Notes under the pieces: generated by a model
Seen by the model: only the letters and a program-made list of their open reading frames with translations
The model's database searches: none
Told to the model about the DNA's origin: nothing
Shown here: in pieces, positions 38,492 to 50,663 of the stretch
Numbering within the stretch: position 1 is the first letter of the stretch
How the letters are laid out: the number at the start of each line of letters is the position of its first letter
Translations under genes and position numbers: made by a program
DNA from: Flavobacteriales bacterium
Lineage (GTDB): Bacteria > Bacteroidota > Bacteroidia > Flavobacteriales_F > PHOS-HE28
Direction: 5' to 3'
Assembly: GCA_030584065.1 (NCBI GenBank)
Contig: CP129489.1
Location: 3,698,235-3,762,234, forward strand
Length of the DNA stretch: 64,000 nucleotides

Positions 38492-39046
38492 ATGAGCTAC
38501 GTTCCCAGGCTCCGCGCCAAATACACCGAAGAGGTGGCCCCCAAGCTCCAGAAGGAGTTCGGGTACAAGAGCCCCATGCAGGTGCCCCGCATCGTCAAGA
38601 TCAGCCTCAACCAGGGCCTTGGCAGCGCCGTGGGCGACAAGAAGGTGGTGGAGAACGCCGTGGCCGAGATGACCACCATCGCGGGCCAGAAGGCGGTTGC
38701 CACCACCTCCAAGAAGGACATCAGCAACTTCAAGCTGCGGAAGGGCATGCCCATTGGCGCGCGCGTGACGCTGCGCGGCGATCGGATGTACGAGTTCCTG
38801 GATCGCCTGATCGCAGTGAGCCTGCCCCGTACGCGCGACTTCCGCGGAGTGAAGCCCGGAGGCTTCGACGGCCGTGGCAACTTCACCTTCGGGGTGAAGG
38901 AGCAGATCATCTTCCCGGAGATCGACATCGATAAGGTGACGAAGATCCAGGGGATGGACATCACCTTCGTGACCACCGCCAAGACCGATGAGGAGGCCAA
39001 GAGCCTGCTCACCGCCTTCGGCTTCCCCTTCGCAGACAAGAAATAA
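38492..39046 (+). CDS. rplE: 50S ribosomal protein L5
   Basis: 184 residues, binds 5S rRNA and contacts P-site t[20 protein letters not shown] start, [16 protein letters not shown] and [16 protein letters not shown] are family stretches. Three bases after rplX, context TAAGCCATG. Confidence 0.98.
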   Translation: MSYVPRLRAKYTEEVAPKLQKEFGYKSPMQVPRIVKISLNQGLGSAVGDKKVVENAVAEMTTIAGQKAVATTSKKDISNFKLRKGMPIGARVTLRGDRMYEFLDRLIAVSLPRTRDFRGVKPGGFDGRGNFTFGVKEQIIFPEIDIDKVTKIQGMDITFVTTAKTDEEAKSLLTAFGFPFADKK

Positions 39047-39057
39047 CACAAGAGACC

Positions 39058-39327
39058 ATGGCCAAGGAATCCATGAAGGCCCGCGAGCGCAAGCGCGCCA
39101 AGATGGTGGAGAAGTTCGCCGCCAAGCGCGCTGCCCTGAAGAAGGCCGGCGAGTGGGAGAAGCTGCAGCAGCTGCCCGCGAACGGCAGCAAGGTGCGCAT
39201 GCACAACCGCTGCCAGATCAGCGGCCGTCCCCGGGGCTACATGCGCCTGTTCGGCATCTCCCGCAACATGTTCCGCCAGATGGCGCTGGAGGGCAAGATC
39301 CCCGGCGTGACCAAAGGCAGCTGGTAA
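39058..39327 (+). CDS. rpsN: 30S ribosomal protein S14, zinc-free long form
   Basis: 89 residues, the length of the zinc-independent form. No CxxC pairs are present; the only Cys is in [11 protein letters not shown]. The end [18 protein letters not shown] is diagnostic. S14 completes the 30S head. 11 bases after rplE. Confidence 0.97.
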   Translation: MAKESMKARERKRAKMVEKFAAKRAALKKAGEWEKLQQLPANGSKVRMHNRCQISGRPRGYMRLFGISRNMFRQMALEGKIPGVTKGSW

Positions 39328-39348
39328 ACCTGGAACCGCATTACGACC

Positions 39349-39747
39349 ATGACCACCGATCCCATCGCCGATTACCTCACCCGACTGCGCAACGCCATCC
39401 AGGCGCGCAAGAAGGTCGTCACGGTGCCCGCGAGCAACCTGAAGAAGGACATCACGCGCATCCTGTACGACAAGGGCTACATCCTCTCCTGGAAGGCCGA
39501 GGAGGACGGCAAGCAGGGCCTGATCAAGATCGCCCTGAAGTACGACCCGCAGACCCGCCAGAGCGCCATCCGCGAGCTGAGCCGCGTGAGCACGCCGGGC
39601 CTGCGCAAATACGCCCACGTGGAGCAGCTGCCCCGCGTGATGAACGGCCTGGGCGTGGCCATCATCTCCACCAGCAAGGGCGTGGTCACCGACAAGGAGG
39701 CGCGCGCGCTGAACGTGGGCGGTGAAGTGCTGTGCTACGTGAGCTAA
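39349..39747 (+). CDS. rpsH: 30S ribosomal protein S8
   Basis: 132 residues, central-domain organiser; in E. coli it also represses the spc operon. DPIADYLTRLRNAIQARK start and the end GVVTDKEARALNVGGEVLCYV match. 21 bases after rpsN, the longest gap in this part of the run. Confidence 0.97.
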   Translation: MTTDPIADYLTRLRNAIQARKKVVTVPASNLKKDITRILYDKGYILSWKAEEDGKQGLIKIALKYDPQTRQSAIRELSRVSTPGLRKYAHVEQLPRVMNGLGVAIISTSKGVVTDKEARALNVGGEVLCYVS

Positions 39748-39760
39748 GAACGAAAGGAAC

Positions 39761-40315
39761 ATGAGCCGCATCGGAAAAGCGCCGATCGAACTGCCCAAGG
39801 GGGTGGAGATCAGCATCAGCGATAAGAACCTGGTTACCGTGAAGGGCCCGAAAGGCACCTTGGAGCAGGCCGTCGACCCGGCCATCAGCCTGAAGAAGGA
39901 CGGCGCCGCGGTGACCGTGGAGCGCCCCAGCGACGCCAAGCCGCACCGTGCCAAGCACGGGCTCTACCGCGCACTCATCGCCAACATGGTGAAGGGCGTG
40001 AGCGAGGGCTTCGTGATCGAGCAGGAGCTCGTGGGCGTGGGCTATCGCGCCACCGCCAAGGGCCAGCAGCTGCAGCTCGCGCTCGGCTTCTCGCACACCG
40101 TCACCCTGGTGCTTCCCCCGCAGATCAAGGTGGCGGCGGCCCAGGAGAAAGGGAAGAACCCCATCATCCGCCTGGAGAGCGCGGACAAGCAACTCATCGG
40201 CCAGGTGGCCGCCAAGCTGCGCGCGCTGCGCAAGCCGGAGCCTTACAAGGGCAAGGGCGTGCGGTTCGTGGGCGAGGCAGTGCGTCGCAAGGCCGGCAAA
40301 GCGGCAGGCAAATAA
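39761..40315 (+). CDS. rplF: 50S ribosomal protein L6
   Basis: 184 residues, near the factor-binding site. [17 protein letters not shown] start and the second-domain end [22 protein letters not shown]-type sequence ([11 protein letters not shown]) are diagnostic. An AAAGGA at about 39753-39758 gives a real Shine-Dalgarno site here. Confidence 0.98.
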   Translation: MSRIGKAPIELPKGVEISISDKNLVTVKGPKGTLEQAVDPAISLKKDGAAVTVERPSDAKPHRAKHGLYRALIANMVKGVSEGFVIEQELVGVGYRATAKGQQLQLALGFSHTVTLVLPPQIKVAAAQEKGKNPIIRLESADKQLIGQVAAKLRALRKPEPYKGKGVRFVGEAVRRKAGKAAGK

Positions 40316-40326
40316 TCCGAGGAGCC

Positions 40327-40680
40327 ATGGCATTCAGCAGGGAATCACGCAGACTCAAGATCAAGCAACGGGTGCGCAAGAGCGTATCCGGAACGCCGGA
40401 GCGCCCGCGCCTCTCGGTCTACCGCAGCAACACGGGCATGTACGCCCAGATCATCGACGACGAGGCTGGCCGCACGCTGGTGAGCGCCTCCTCGCACAAG
40501 GACAAGAAGGCCCAGGGCGTGCCCAAGATCGAGCAGGCCAAGCTGGTGGGCCAGGCCATCGCCGAGAAGGCGAAGGCGGCGGGCATCGAGAAGGTGGTGT
40601 TCGACCGCAATGGCTACCTCTACCATGGCCGCGTGAAGGCGCTGGCCGAAGCCGCCCGCGAAGCAGGCCTCAACTTCTGA
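40327..40680 (+). CDS. rplR: 50S ribosomal protein L18
   Basis: 117 residues, 5S rRNA binder with L5. Basic N-terminus [22 protein letters not shown], then [14 protein letters not shown] and [20 protein letters not shown]. 11 bases after rplF with GAGGAGCC before the ATG. Confidence 0.97.
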   Translation: MAFSRESRRLKIKQRVRKSVSGTPERPRLSVYRSNTGMYAQIIDDEAGRTLVSASSHKDKKAQGVPKIEQAKLVGQAIAEKAKAAGIEKVVFDRNGYLYHGRVKALAEAAREAGLNF

Positions 40681-40693
40681 TCACACCGAACCC

Positions 40694-41212
40694 ATGTCCG
40701 ATACGAACGTCAAGAAGGTCAAGAGCAGCGATCTGGAGCTGAAGGATAAGCTCGTCGCCCTCAACCGTGTTACCAAGGTGACCAAGGGCGGCCGCACCTT
40801 CACCTTCGCCGCCATCGTGGTGGTGGGCAATGAGAACGGTGTGGTGGGCCATGGCCTGGGCAAGGCCAAGGAGGTGCAGGAGGCCATCGCCAAGGGCATC
40901 GACGACGCCAAGAAGAACCTGGTGAAGGTGCCGGTGCTGAAGGGCACCATCCCGCACCCGCAGGAGGGCAAGTTCGCCGGGGCCCAGGTGTTCCTGAAGC
41001 CTGCCGCGCACGGCACGGGCGTGATCGCCGGCGGCGCCATGCGCGCCGTGCTCGAGAGCGTCGGGGTCACCGACGTGCTCGCCAAGAGCAAGGGCAGCAG
41101 CAACCCGCACAACGTGGTGAAGGCGACCATCGAGGCCCTTACGAGCATGCGCGACGCCAACATGGTGTCCCGCCAGCGCGGCGTGAAACTGGAGCGCGTA
41201 TTCAACGGATAA
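40694..41212 (+). CDS. rpsE: 30S ribosomal protein S5
   Basis: 172 residues, involved in decoding accuracy. [19 protein letters not shown], then [15 protein letters not shown], and the loop [21 protein letters not shown]. 13 bases after rplR. Confidence 0.98.
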   Translation: MSDTNVKKVKSSDLELKDKLVALNRVTKVTKGGRTFTFAAIVVVGNENGVVGHGLGKAKEVQEAIAKGIDDAKKNLVKVPVLKGTIPHPQEGKFAGAQVFLKPAAHGTGVIAGGAMRAVLESVGVTDVLAKSKGSSNPHNVVKATIEALTSMRDANMVSRQRGVKLERVFNG

Positions 41213-41246
41213 AGACCCCGCCCGCCAAGGCTATGGCGGACGAACC

Positions 41247-41426
41247 ATGAGCAAGATCATCATCACCCAGACCAGCAGCCAGATCAAGTGCCCGAAGCGC
41301 CAGAAGGCGACCCTGAAGGCCTTGGGCCTGGGCCGCATCGGCAAGAGCACCGTGCTCGAAGGCACCCCCCAGGTGCTGGGCATGGTGCGCAAGGTGGAGC
41401 ACCTGGTGAACGTGAAGCAGGCCTGA
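41247..41426 (+). CDS. rpmD: 50S ribosomal protein L30
   Basis: 59 residues. KIIITQTSSQIKCPKRQKATL start, GLGRIGKSTVLEGTPQVLGM core and a short end VRKVEHLVNVKQA. The gap after rpsE holds a small inverted repeat (CCGCCA/TGGCGG, 41222-41239), which ends 7 bases before the ATG and might modulate initiation. Confidence 0.96.
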   Translation: MSKIIITQTSSQIKCPKRQKATLKALGLGRIGKSTVLEGTPQVLGMVRKVEHLVNVKQA

Positions 41427-41446
41427 ACCCTTAGCACCGAACGACA

Positions 41447-41914
41447 ATGGACCTGAGCAGACTGAAACCGGCCGAAGGGGCCACCAAGAAGAACAAGCGC
41501 CTGGGCCGTGGCCAGGGCAGCGGCCGTGGCGGCACCTCCACCAAGGGGCACAAGGGCCAGAAGGCCATCAGCGGCTACAACCGCAAGCGCGGCTTCGAGG
41601 GCGGCCAGATGCCTCTGGTGCGCCGTGTGCCGAAGTTCGGCTTCACGAACCCCACCCGCGTGGAGTACAAGGGCATCAACCTGGATGCGATCCAGGCGCT
41701 GGCCGATGCCAAGAAGCTCACGGCGATCGACCCCGAGGTGCTTCGGGCCAACGGCATCATCGCCAAGAACGACAAGCTGAAGGTGCTGGGCCGCGGCGAG
41801 CTCACCGGCGCCCTCACCATCACCGCGCACGCTTTCAGCGCCACCGCCAAGGCCGCCATCGAGGCCAAAGGCGGCAAGGCGGAGACCATCGCCACCGTAG
41901 CCCCCAAGGCCTAA
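41447..41914 (+). CDS. rplO: 50S ribosomal protein L15
   Basis: 155 residues. The long basic N-terminal arm has NKRLGRGQGSGRGGTSTKG and KGQKAISGYNRKRGFEGGQM, followed by the globular end. 20 bases after rpmD. Confidence 0.97.
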   Translation: MDLSRLKPAEGATKKNKRLGRGQGSGRGGTSTKGHKGQKAISGYNRKRGFEGGQMPLVRRVPKFGFTNPTRVEYKGINLDAIQALADAKKLTAIDPEVLRANGIIAKNDKLKVLGRGELTGALTITAHAFSATAKAAIEAKGGKAETIATVAPKA

Positions 41915-41917
41915 GGC

Positions 41918-43255
41918 ATGAAGAACCTGATCGAAACGGTCAAGAACATCTGGCGCATCGAGGAGCTGCGCAACCGCATCCTCATCACGCTGGGCCTGCT
42001 GCTGGTGTACCGGATCGGCAGCTTCATCGTCCTCCCCGGGGTGGACAGCACCAAGATGTCCGATGCCTCGTCGGCGGCCGGGGGTATCGCAGAGATCCTC
42101 TCGATCTTCACCGGCGGCGCCTTCACGCGCGCCAGCATCTTCGCCTTGGGCATCATGCCCTACATCTCGGCGTCCATCATCATGCAGTTGGCCGGCATCG
42201 CCATCCCGGCCGTGCAGAAGAAACAGAAGGAGGAGAGCGGCAGGCGCCAGCTGAACCAATGGACGCGCTACCTCACCATCGCCATCTGCGTGGCACAGGC
42301 GCCGGGCTACATCTACACCAGCATCGAGCCCGACGCTGCCCCGCTGGACAGCTGGGGCTGGGTCTGGTCGAGCGTCGTGATCCTCACCGCCAGCACGCTG
42401 TTCGTGATGTGGCTCGGTGAGCGGATCACGGAGCGGGGCCTTGGGAACGGCATCTCCCTCATCATCATGATCGGCATTCTGGCTCAGTTCCCGCAGAGCT
42501 TCGCCCAGGAGGTGGTGGGCCGCATGGGCCCCGGTGGCGGCGGCTTGGTGCTGCTGCTGGTGGAGGTGGTGATCTGGGTGCTCATCATCGCCGGCTGCAT
42601 CCTGCTGGTGCAGGGCACGCGGCGTATCCCGGTTCAATTCGCCAAGCGCGTCGTTGGCAACAAGCAGTACGGCGGCGTTCGGAACTACATCCCGCTTAAG
42701 GTGAACGCCGCAGGGGTCATGCCGATCATCTTCGCCCAAGCCATCGTTCTGGTGCCGATGTACATCGCCCAGGCGCCCTTCCTAAGCGAGTCGGTGCGCA
42801 ACTGGATGAACACGGCGGCCAGCAGCCAGGGCTGGGGCTACAACATCGCGCTCTTCCTCATGGTGGTGGCCTTCACCTATTTCTATACCGCCATCACCGT
42901 GAACCCGAACCAGCTTGCAGATGACATGAAGCGGAACGGCGGCTTCATCCCCGGCGTCAAGCCCGGGAAGGCCACGGCATCGCACATCGATGAGCTGCTC
43001 TCGCGGATCACCTTGCCCGGTGCCATCTTCCTCGGCATCGTGGCCATCCTGCCGACGTTCGCCGGCATGATGGGCATCAAGCAGGGCTTCGCTCAGTTCT
43101 TCGGCGGGACTTCATTGCTGATCATGGTGGGCGTGCTCTTGGACACGCTCCAGCAGATCGAGAGCCACCTACTGATGCGTCATTATGACGGTCTGATGAA
43201 GAGCGGGCGCATCAAGGGGCGGAGTCAGGGAGCGGCCTACGGCATGGCCGGATAG
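41918..43255 (+). CDS. secY: protein translocase subunit SecY
   Basis: 445 residues with ten membrane spans; the channel of the Sec translocon. NIWRIEELRNRILITLGLLL start, GIMPYISASIIMQL (plug and TM2 region) and NPNQLADDMKRNGGFIPG, the conserved cytoplasmic loop between TM8 and TM9. Three bases after rplO. Adk, often next, is absent; map follows directly. Confidence 0.98.
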   Translation: MKNLIETVKNIWRIEELRNRILITLGLLLVYRIGSFIVLPGVDSTKMSDASSAAGGIAEILSIFTGGAFTRASIFALGIMPYISASIIMQLAGIAIPAVQKKQKEESGRRQLNQWTRYLTIAICVAQAPGYIYTSIEPDAAPLDSWGWVWSSVVILTASTLFVMWLGERITERGLGNGISLIIMIGILAQFPQSFAQEVVGRMGPGGGGLVLLLVEVVIWVLIIAGCILLVQGTRRIPVQFAKRVVGNKQYGGVRNYIPLKVNAAGVMPIIFAQAIVLVPMYIAQAPFLSESVRNWMNTAASSQGWGYNIALFLMVVAFTYFYTAITVNPNQLADDMKRNGGFIPGVKPGKATASHIDELLSRITLPGAIFLGIVAILPTFAGMMGIKQGFAQFFGGTSLLIMVGVLLDTLQQIESHLLMRHYDGLMKSGRIKGRSQGAAYGMAG

Positions 43256-43258
43256 ACC

Positions 43259-44065
43259 ATGGGGAGCAAGCCCCTGGTCCATCTGAGCGATGACGAGATC
43301 GCAGTGCTGAGAGAGAGTTCTTTGCTTGTTGGGAAGACCTTGGCCGAAGTGGCGAAGCGCATCGCGCCCGGCGTCACCACCGGTGAGCTCGACCGCCTTG
43401 CGGAGGAGTTCATCCGCGACAATGGCGCGGTGCCCGGCTTCAAGGGCCTGTACGACTGCCCGAGCACGCTGTTGATCAGCGTGAACGAGGAGGTGGTGCA
43501 TGGCCTCCCGGGCCAGCGCACGCTGCGCGATGGCGATGTGGCCAGCGTGGACTGCGGCGTGCTGATGAACGGGTTCTACGGCGACAGCGCCTTCACCTTC
43601 ACGGTGGGCGAAGTGGCCGAGCCGGTGCGGCGCCTGTTGCAGGTGACGCGCGAGTGCCTGGAAAGGGGCATCGAGGCGGCGATCGAGAACAACCGCACGG
43701 GTGACATCGGGCACGCCATCCAGCAGCACGCGGAAGCCAATGGCTACAGCGTGGTGCGGGAGCTGGTGGGGCACGGCGTGGGCCGCAGGCTCCACGAGGC
43801 GCCGGAAGTGCCGAACTACGGCCGCCGCGGGCACGGCGTGAGGCTGCGCACCGGCATGGTGCTCGCCATCGAGCCCATGATCAACATGGGCGTGAAGGAG
43901 GTGAAGCAGCTGGGCGACGGATGGACGGTGGTGACGCGCGATGGCAAGCCCAGCGCGCACTACGAGCACAACGTGGCGGTGCGCCCGGGAAAGGCAGAGG
44001 TCTTGTCAACATTCAGCTACATCGAGGATGTGCTGAAGTCGAAAGGTGAATCGATCACCGCATAA
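43259..44065 (+). CDS. map: type I methionine aminopeptidase
   Basis: 268 residues. Removes the N-terminal Met from new proteins. Metal ligands are visible in order: two Asp in [16 protein letters not shown], His in [16 protein letters not shown], Glu in [10 protein letters not shown] and Glu in [10 protein letters not shown]. No N-terminal zinc-finger extension. Three bases after secY (AGACCATG). Confidence 0.97.
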   Translation: MGSKPLVHLSDDEIAVLRESSLLVGKTLAEVAKRIAPGVTTGELDRLAEEFIRDNGAVPGFKGLYDCPSTLLISVNEEVVHGLPGQRTLRDGDVASVDCGVLMNGFYGDSAFTFTVGEVAEPVRRLLQVTRECLERGIEAAIENNRTGDIGHAIQQHAEANGYSVVRELVGHGVGRRLHEAPEVPNYGRRGHGVRLRTGMVLAIEPMINMGVKEVKQLGDGWTVVTRDGKPSAHYEHNVAVRPGKAEVLSTFSYIEDVLKSKGESITA

Positions 44066-44135
44066 GGGCGCAAGAAGGCGCCATGATGCGGGGAGCGGAA
44101 ACGGAGAGGAAACGAACAAGAGAACGAACGGAAGG

Positions 44136-44357
44136 ATGAGCAAGACGGGGACCATAGAGCAGGACGGCGTCATCAAGGAGGCGCTGAGCAATGCCATGTT
44201 CCGTGTCGAGCTGGAGAACGGTCACGTGATCATCGCACACATCAGCGGGAAGATGCGGATGCACTACATCCGGATCCTGCCCGGCGACAAGGTGAAGGTG
44301 GAGATGAGCCCGTATGACCTGAGCAAAGGCCGCATCACCTTCCGATACAAGAGCTAA
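44136..44357 (+). CDS. infA: translation initiation factor IF-1
   Basis: 73 residues, a single OB fold. Blocks the A site during initiation. [20 protein letters not shown] and the end [19 protein letters not shown] are diagnostic. The start at 44136 is preceded by GGAAGG, a plausible Shine-Dalgarno; the longer frame upstream overlaps map and lacks conservation. Confidence 0.97.
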   Translation: MSKTGTIEQDGVIKEALSNAMFRVELENGHVIIAHISGKMRMHYIRILPGDKVKVEMSPYDLSKGRITFRYKS

Positions 44358-44371
44358 GAACACAGGAAACC

Positions 44372-44488
44372 ATGAAGGTCAGGGCCTCCCTCAAGAAGCG
44401 CTCGGCGGACTGCAAGATCGTCCGCCGCAAAGGGCGCCTGTACATCATCAACAAGAAGAACCCTAAGTTCAAGCAGCGTCAGGGCTGA
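44372..44488 (+). CDS. rpmJ: 50S ribosomal protein L36, zinc-free form
   Basis: 38 residues: [19 protein letters not shown], then a short strand and [10 protein letters not shown]. Of the four zinc ligands of the classic form (three Cys, one His) only Cys14 is left; the others are Ser, Lys and Phe. This is the C-minus type usual in Bacteroidetes. 14 bases after infA, context GAAACCATG. Confidence 0.96.
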   Translation: MKVRASLKKRSADCKIVRRKGRLYIINKKNPKFKQRQG

Positions 44489-44501
44489 TAAACGCACGAG
44501 C

Positions 44502-44879
44502 ATGGCACGTATCGCAGGCATCGACCTACCCAAGAGCAAACGGGGCTGCATCGGCCTCACCTACATCTACGGCATCGGCCGCAGCACAGCGCTGGACATC
44601 CTCCAGAAGAGCGGTGTGGATCCCGACACCAAGGTGGAGGACTGGACCGATGAGGAGCAGGCCCGCATCCGCCAGCACATCAACGAGCATGTGAAGGTGG
44701 AGGGCGCGCTGCGCAGCGAAGTGCAGCTCAGCATCAAGCGCTTGGTGGACATCGGCAGCTGGCGCGGCCAGCGGCACCGCAGCGGTTTGCCCGTGCGTGG
44801 ACAGCGCACCCGCACCAACAGCCGGACCCGCAAGGGCAAGCGCAAGACCGTGGCCAACAAGAAGAAGGCGACCAAGTAA
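44502..44879 (+). CDS. rpsM: 30S ribosomal protein S13
   Basis: 125 residues, in the 30S head and contacting P-site t[22 protein letters not shown] start and the tail [19 protein letters not shown]. 13 bases after rpmJ; opens the alpha-operon part of the run. Confidence 0.98.
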   Translation: MARIAGIDLPKSKRGCIGLTYIYGIGRSTALDILQKSGVDPDTKVEDWTDEEQARIRQHINEHVKVEGALRSEVQLSIKRLVDIGSWRGQRHRSGLPVRGQRTRTNSRTRKGKRKTVANKKKATK

Positions 44880-44950
44880 GAATCAGCCGCCCGTTGTCAG
44901 CCGTCGGCAGCTGCTGACCGCCGGCAACGGACACCGACAACTGAACAGAC

Positions 44951-45358
44951 ATGGCAAAGCAGCAAGAGAAAGGCGCCGCTTCCGGCAAGAAGAAGAAGAA
45001 GAACGTGGTGGTGGAGGCCTTCGGCCAGGCCCACATCCAAGCCTCGTTCAACAACCTCATCATCAGCCTCACCAACAACAAGGGCGAGGTGATCAGCTGG
45101 TCGTCCTCCGGCAAGCAGGGCTTCCGCGGCAGCAAGAAGAACACGCCGTACGCGGGCCAGGTGAGCGCCGAAGAGGCGGCACGCGAGGCCTTCGAACTGG
45201 GCCTCCGCAAGGTCAAGGTGTTCGTGAAGGGCCCCGGGAGCGGGCGCGAGAGCGCCATCCGCGCCCTGCACAACAACGGCGTGGAGGTCACCGAGATCGT
45301 CGACATAACCCCTATGCCCCACAACGGCTGCCGTCCGCCCAAGAAGCGCCGCGTTTAA
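44951..45358 (+). CDS. rpsK: 30S ribosomal protein S11
   Basis: 135 residues, forms the platform. [39 protein letters not shown] and [20 protein letters not shown] fit. The 71-base gap after rpsM is unusually long for this cluster and contains inverted words (GTTGTC with GACAAC, GTCAGC with GCTGAC) that could form a leader structure. No known regulator site is recognised. Confidence 0.98.
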   Translation: MAKQQEKGAASGKKKKKNVVVEAFGQAHIQASFNNLIISLTNNKGEVISWSSSGKQGFRGSKKNTPYAGQVSAEEAAREAFELGLRKVKVFVKGPGSGRESAIRALHNNGVEVTEIVDITPMPHNGCRPPKKRRV

Positions 45359-45441
45359 CCATAAATCAACCTGTAGGAGCGTGATTGACGCACGCTCCGC
45401 TGTCGGTGCGGGAAACGAAGGCCGCACCCAAAACGAAGACC

Positions 45442-46047
45442 ATGGCACGTTACACTGGACCCAAGACCCGCATCGCCCGCAAATTCAGCGAGGCCATCCT
45501 CGGCCCCGACAAGTGGATGGAGCGCAAGCCCCATGCCCCCGGCCAGCACGGCCCGAGCAAGCGGCGCAAGAAGGACAGCGAGTACTCCACCCAGCTGCGC
45601 GAGAAGCAGAAGGCCAAGTACACCTACGGCATCCTTGAGCGGCAGTTCGAGAAGATGTTCCACACGGCCGCCAGCAAGAAGGGCATCACCGGTGAGGTGC
45701 TGCTTCAGCTCTGCGAGGCCCGGCTCGATAATACGGTGTTCCGCCTGGGGGTTGCGCCCACCCGGCGTGCTGCCCGTCAGCTGGTGAGCCATGGCCACAT
45801 CACGGTGGACGGCCAGGTGGTGAACGTGCCCAGCTATACGCTCAGGCCCGGACAGAGCGTGGCCGTGCGCGAGAAGAGCCGCTCGCTTGAGACCATCACC
45901 AACAGCGTGAACGTGAGCAGCAGGCGCTTCGACTGGCTCGAGTGGAACCCTGCGAGCATGACCGGCAAGGTGATCGCCATGCCCGAGCGTGCGCAGATCC
46001 CCGAGAACATCCGCGAGCAGCTCATCGTGGAACTGTACTCGAAGTAA
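45442..46047 (+). CDS. rpsD: 30S ribosomal protein S4, zinc-free form
   Basis: 201 residues, a primary 16S rRNA binder. [19 protein letters not shown] lacks the CxxC pairs of zinc-bearing S4. The S4 RNA-binding domain has [20 protein letters not shown] and [14 protein letters not shown]. In E. coli S4 represses the alpha operon. 83 bases after rpsK. The ATG at 45442 is the family start. Confidence 0.98.
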   Translation: MARYTGPKTRIARKFSEAILGPDKWMERKPHAPGQHGPSKRRKKDSEYSTQLREKQKAKYTYGILERQFEKMFHTAASKKGITGEVLLQLCEARLDNTVFRLGVAPTRRAARQLVSHGHITVDGQVVNVPSYTLRPGQSVAVREKSRSLETITNSVNVSSRRFDWLEWNPASMTGKVIAMPERAQIPENIREQLIVELYSK

Positions 46048-46115
46048 TCCGCCCTTGGGGCACGAACGAGGCGGAGGAGCATCCACTGACGAACGAACAC
46101 ACGAACAACCCAACC

Positions 46116-47105
46116 ATGCCCATTCTCGAATTCCAGCGGCCCGACAAGGTCACGATGATCGAATCCGATGACAAGCGCGGCACCTTCGAGTTCCGGCCGC
46201 TTGAGCCCGGCTATGGCATCACCATCGGCAACTCCCTGCGCCGCATCCTGCTCTCCAGCCTGGAGGGCTACGCCATCACCAGCGTGCGGATCGACGGCGT
46301 GGACCATGAGTTCACCACCATCAAGGGAGTGATCGAGGACATGACCGAGATCGTGCTCAACCTGAAGCAGGTGCGCTTCCGCCGCCAGCTGGAGGACAGC
46401 AGCACCGAGCGGGTGAGCCTCACCATCACCGGCAAGGACATCTTCACCGCCGGTGATATCGGTCGCCAGACCACCGGATTCCAAGTGCTTAACCCTGAAC
46501 TGGTGATCTGCCACATGGAGCCGGGCGTGAAGCTGCACGTTGAGCTCGCCATCGGGAAGGGTCGCGGTTACGTCCCTGCTGACGAGAACAAGACCAACGC
46601 CCCGGTGGGCACCATTTTCATCGACTCCATCTTCACGCCCATCAAGAACGTGAAGTACACGGTGGAGAACACCCGCGTGGAGGAGAAGACCGACTACGAG
46701 AAGCTCACCATCGAGGTGGTCACGGACGGCAGCATCACGCCGAAGAACGCCCTGCAGGAGGCTGCCAAGATCCTGATCCATCACTTCATGCTCTTCAGCG
46801 ATGAGCGCATCAGCCTTGAGGTCGAGGAGCGCGTGCAGGAGGAGGGCTTCGACGAGGACAGCTTGCACATGCGCCAGCTGCTGAAGACCAAGCTGGTGGA
46901 CATGGACCTGAGCGTGCGCGCGCTGAACTGCTTGAAGGCCGCCGATATCGAGACCCTCGGCGACCTGGTGAGCTACAATAAGAACGACCTGTTGAAGTTC
47001 CGCAACTTCGGCAAGAAGAGCCTCACCGAGCTGGAGGACCTGGTGGAGAACAAAGGCCTGAGCTTCGGGATGAACCTGAGCAAGTACAAGCTGGATAAAG
47101 AGTGA
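46116..47105 (+). CDS. rpoA: RNA polymerase subunit alpha
   Basis: 329 residues. The N-terminal dimerisation domain (1 to about 230) has [20 protein letters not shown] and [20 protein letters not shown]. The C-terminal domain ends with [20 protein letters not shown] and [16 protein letters not shown], the DNA- and activator-binding part. The start [11 protein letters not shown] at 46116 is the family start; the longer frame overlaps rpsD. Confidence 0.98.
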   Translation: MPILEFQRPDKVTMIESDDKRGTFEFRPLEPGYGITIGNSLRRILLSSLEGYAITSVRIDGVDHEFTTIKGVIEDMTEIVLNLKQVRFRRQLEDSSTERVSLTITGKDIFTAGDIGRQTTGFQVLNPELVICHMEPGVKLHVELAIGKGRGYVPADENKTNAPVGTIFIDSIFTPIKNVKYTVENTRVEEKTDYEKLTIEVVTDGSITPKNALQEAAKILIHHFMLFSDERISLEVEERVQEEGFDEDSLHMRQLLKTKLVDMDLSVRALNCLKAADIETLGDLVSYNKNDLLKFRNFGKKSLTELEDLVENKGLSFGMNLSKYKLDKE

Positions 47106-47109
47106 GCGC

Positions 47110-47133
47110 AGTGGCGACGCGTGCGTCGCCACT
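47110..47133 (+). other. strong hairpin between rpoA and rplQ
   Basis: AGTGGCGACGC and GCGTCGCCACT form an 11-base perfect inverted repeat (effectively a 10-bp stem with a 4-base loop), starting 4 bases after the rpoA stop and ending 23 bases before the rplQ ATG. It could act as an RNA processing or attenuation site setting rplQ level. No T-run. Confidence 0.6.
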
Positions 47134-47156
47134 TACGCGAGCGAAAGTCAACGACC

Positions 47157-47648
47157 ATGAGACACGGAAACAAGAACAACGCCTTGGGCCGCAAGAAGGC
47201 CCACCGCGACGCCCTGCTGAGCAACCTGGCCGTCTCGCTGATCGAGCACAAGCGCATCGAGACCACGCTGGCCAAGGCCCGCGCGCTGCGCCGGTTCGTG
47301 GAGCCCATCATCACCCGCAGCAAGGACGACAGCACGAACAGCCGCCGCATGGTCTTCGCCGACCTGCAGAACAAGTCGGCAACGGCGGTCCTCTTCCGCG
47401 ATGTGGCCCCCAAGGTGGCGGAGCGTCCCGGTGGATACACCCGCATCATCAAGCTGGGCAATCGCCTAGGCGATGCGGCTGAGATGGCCATGATCGAACT
47501 GGTGGACTTCAACACCGTTTACGTGAAGGAGAAGGCCGGCGCCGAGGCGAAGAAGACGCGCCGCAGCCGCCGCAGCACCGGCAAGAAGGCCGAGGGCGGC
47601 GCTGAGGCCAAGGCTGAGGGCGGTGCCGAGGAGGCCAAGGGCGAGTGA
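47157..47648 (+). CDS. rplQ: 50S ribosomal protein L17 with low-complexity tail
   Basis: 163 residues. [20 protein letters not shown] start, then [23 protein letters not shown] and [20 protein letters not shown]. After about residue 128 a basic patch ([13 protein letters not shown]) is followed by an Ala/Glu/Gly/Lys repeat tail ([12 protein letters not shown]...). Last gene of the ribosomal run. Confidence 0.97.
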   Translation: MRHGNKNNALGRKKAHRDALLSNLAVSLIEHKRIETTLAKARALRRFVEPIITRSKDDSTNSRRMVFADLQNKSATAVLFRDVAPKVAERPGGYTRIIKLGNRLGDAAEMAMIELVDFNTVYVKEKAGAEAKKTRRSRRSTGKKAEGGAEAKAEGGAEEAKGE

Positions 47649-47670
47649 TCGCCGCAATGAGATTCGCGGG

Positions 47671-47692
47671 GAGGCGCTCGAGAGGGCGCCTC
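47671..47692 (+). terminator. terminator of the ribosomal cluster
   Basis: GAGGCGC and GCGCCTC pair around an 8-base loop and are followed by TTT, 22 bases after the rplQ stop. This is the only hairpin in the window with a following T-run. Confidence 0.7.
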
Positions 47693-47755
47693 TTTGCGTT
47701 GGGCTGTATTCGTTCATGGTCAACCCAAGGGAGTGTCATCCGTCCGCGTCCAGCG

Positions 47756-48100
47756 ATGCGGCTCGGCCCTTCCATCCGGTACGCTGCACTCCTTGCGCTC
47801 GCGGCGATGTGCGCCATGCCGCTGCATGATCAGCCTGGGCGCCATCACCAGCTCATCCTGAAAGGGCGCATCACCGATGGCATCATCGGCGAGCCCGCCC
47901 CATTCACATGGATCGAAGCGGCTGGAGGCAATGCAAGTCCGCGCACCGCAGACATCATTGGGGCTGCCTGCTCCGGCCGGATCTGCCTCCTGGGCGTTGA
48001 GCGGTTCTGCGCCAAGGGCGATGGGCCCCGCACCGAAACCGTGGAGCTCCGCCGCGACCGGGCAGTGAATCTCGACAAGAGGCTTTCCCTTATCCGCGCT
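47756..48100 (+). pseudogene. possible decayed signal-peptide protein with carboxypeptidase-regulatory-like segment
   Basis: An ATG at 47756 opens a frame with a convincing signal peptide (SIRYAALLALAAMCAMP). Then comes LKGRITDGIIGEPAPFTWIEA, which resembles the start of CarboxypepD_reg-like domains, and TVELRRDRAVNLDKRLSL, which resembles their end. The frame then runs on without a stop into carA in the wrong frame, overlapping it by over 300 bases. A TGA lies in another frame just after the domain-like end (near 48100). This suggests a frameshifted remnant or a sequencing error. The end given is approximate. Confidence 0.35.
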
Positions 48101-48153
48101 GACCTTTTCAACAGCTGTGGAAGATCCCTCCCGCCCGCATGCGAAGGGCCGGG

Positions 48154-48161
48154 TATCTTCG
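48154..48161 (+). promoter_or_regulatory. candidate -7 box (TATCTTCG) for carA-eno
   Basis: TATCTTCG lies 15 bases before the carA ATG. It shares GGGTATCTTCGC with the region before the deoxynucleoside kinase. No TTTG -33 element is seen. Confidence 0.4.
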
Positions 48162-48176
48162 CGCCCGCTGCCCGTC

Positions 48177-50607
<2,431 letters not shown>

Positions 50608-50663
50608 GGGCCCCGTTCTTGTCCTGCGCACGGATCACCCGGTGGCATGCGTTGTTACCGGGA

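Noticed and set aside
44880-44950. Known ribosomal-protein autoregulatory structure before rpsK
   Set aside because: Short inverted words are present but no pattern that I can match to a characterised S4 or other r-protein binding leader.
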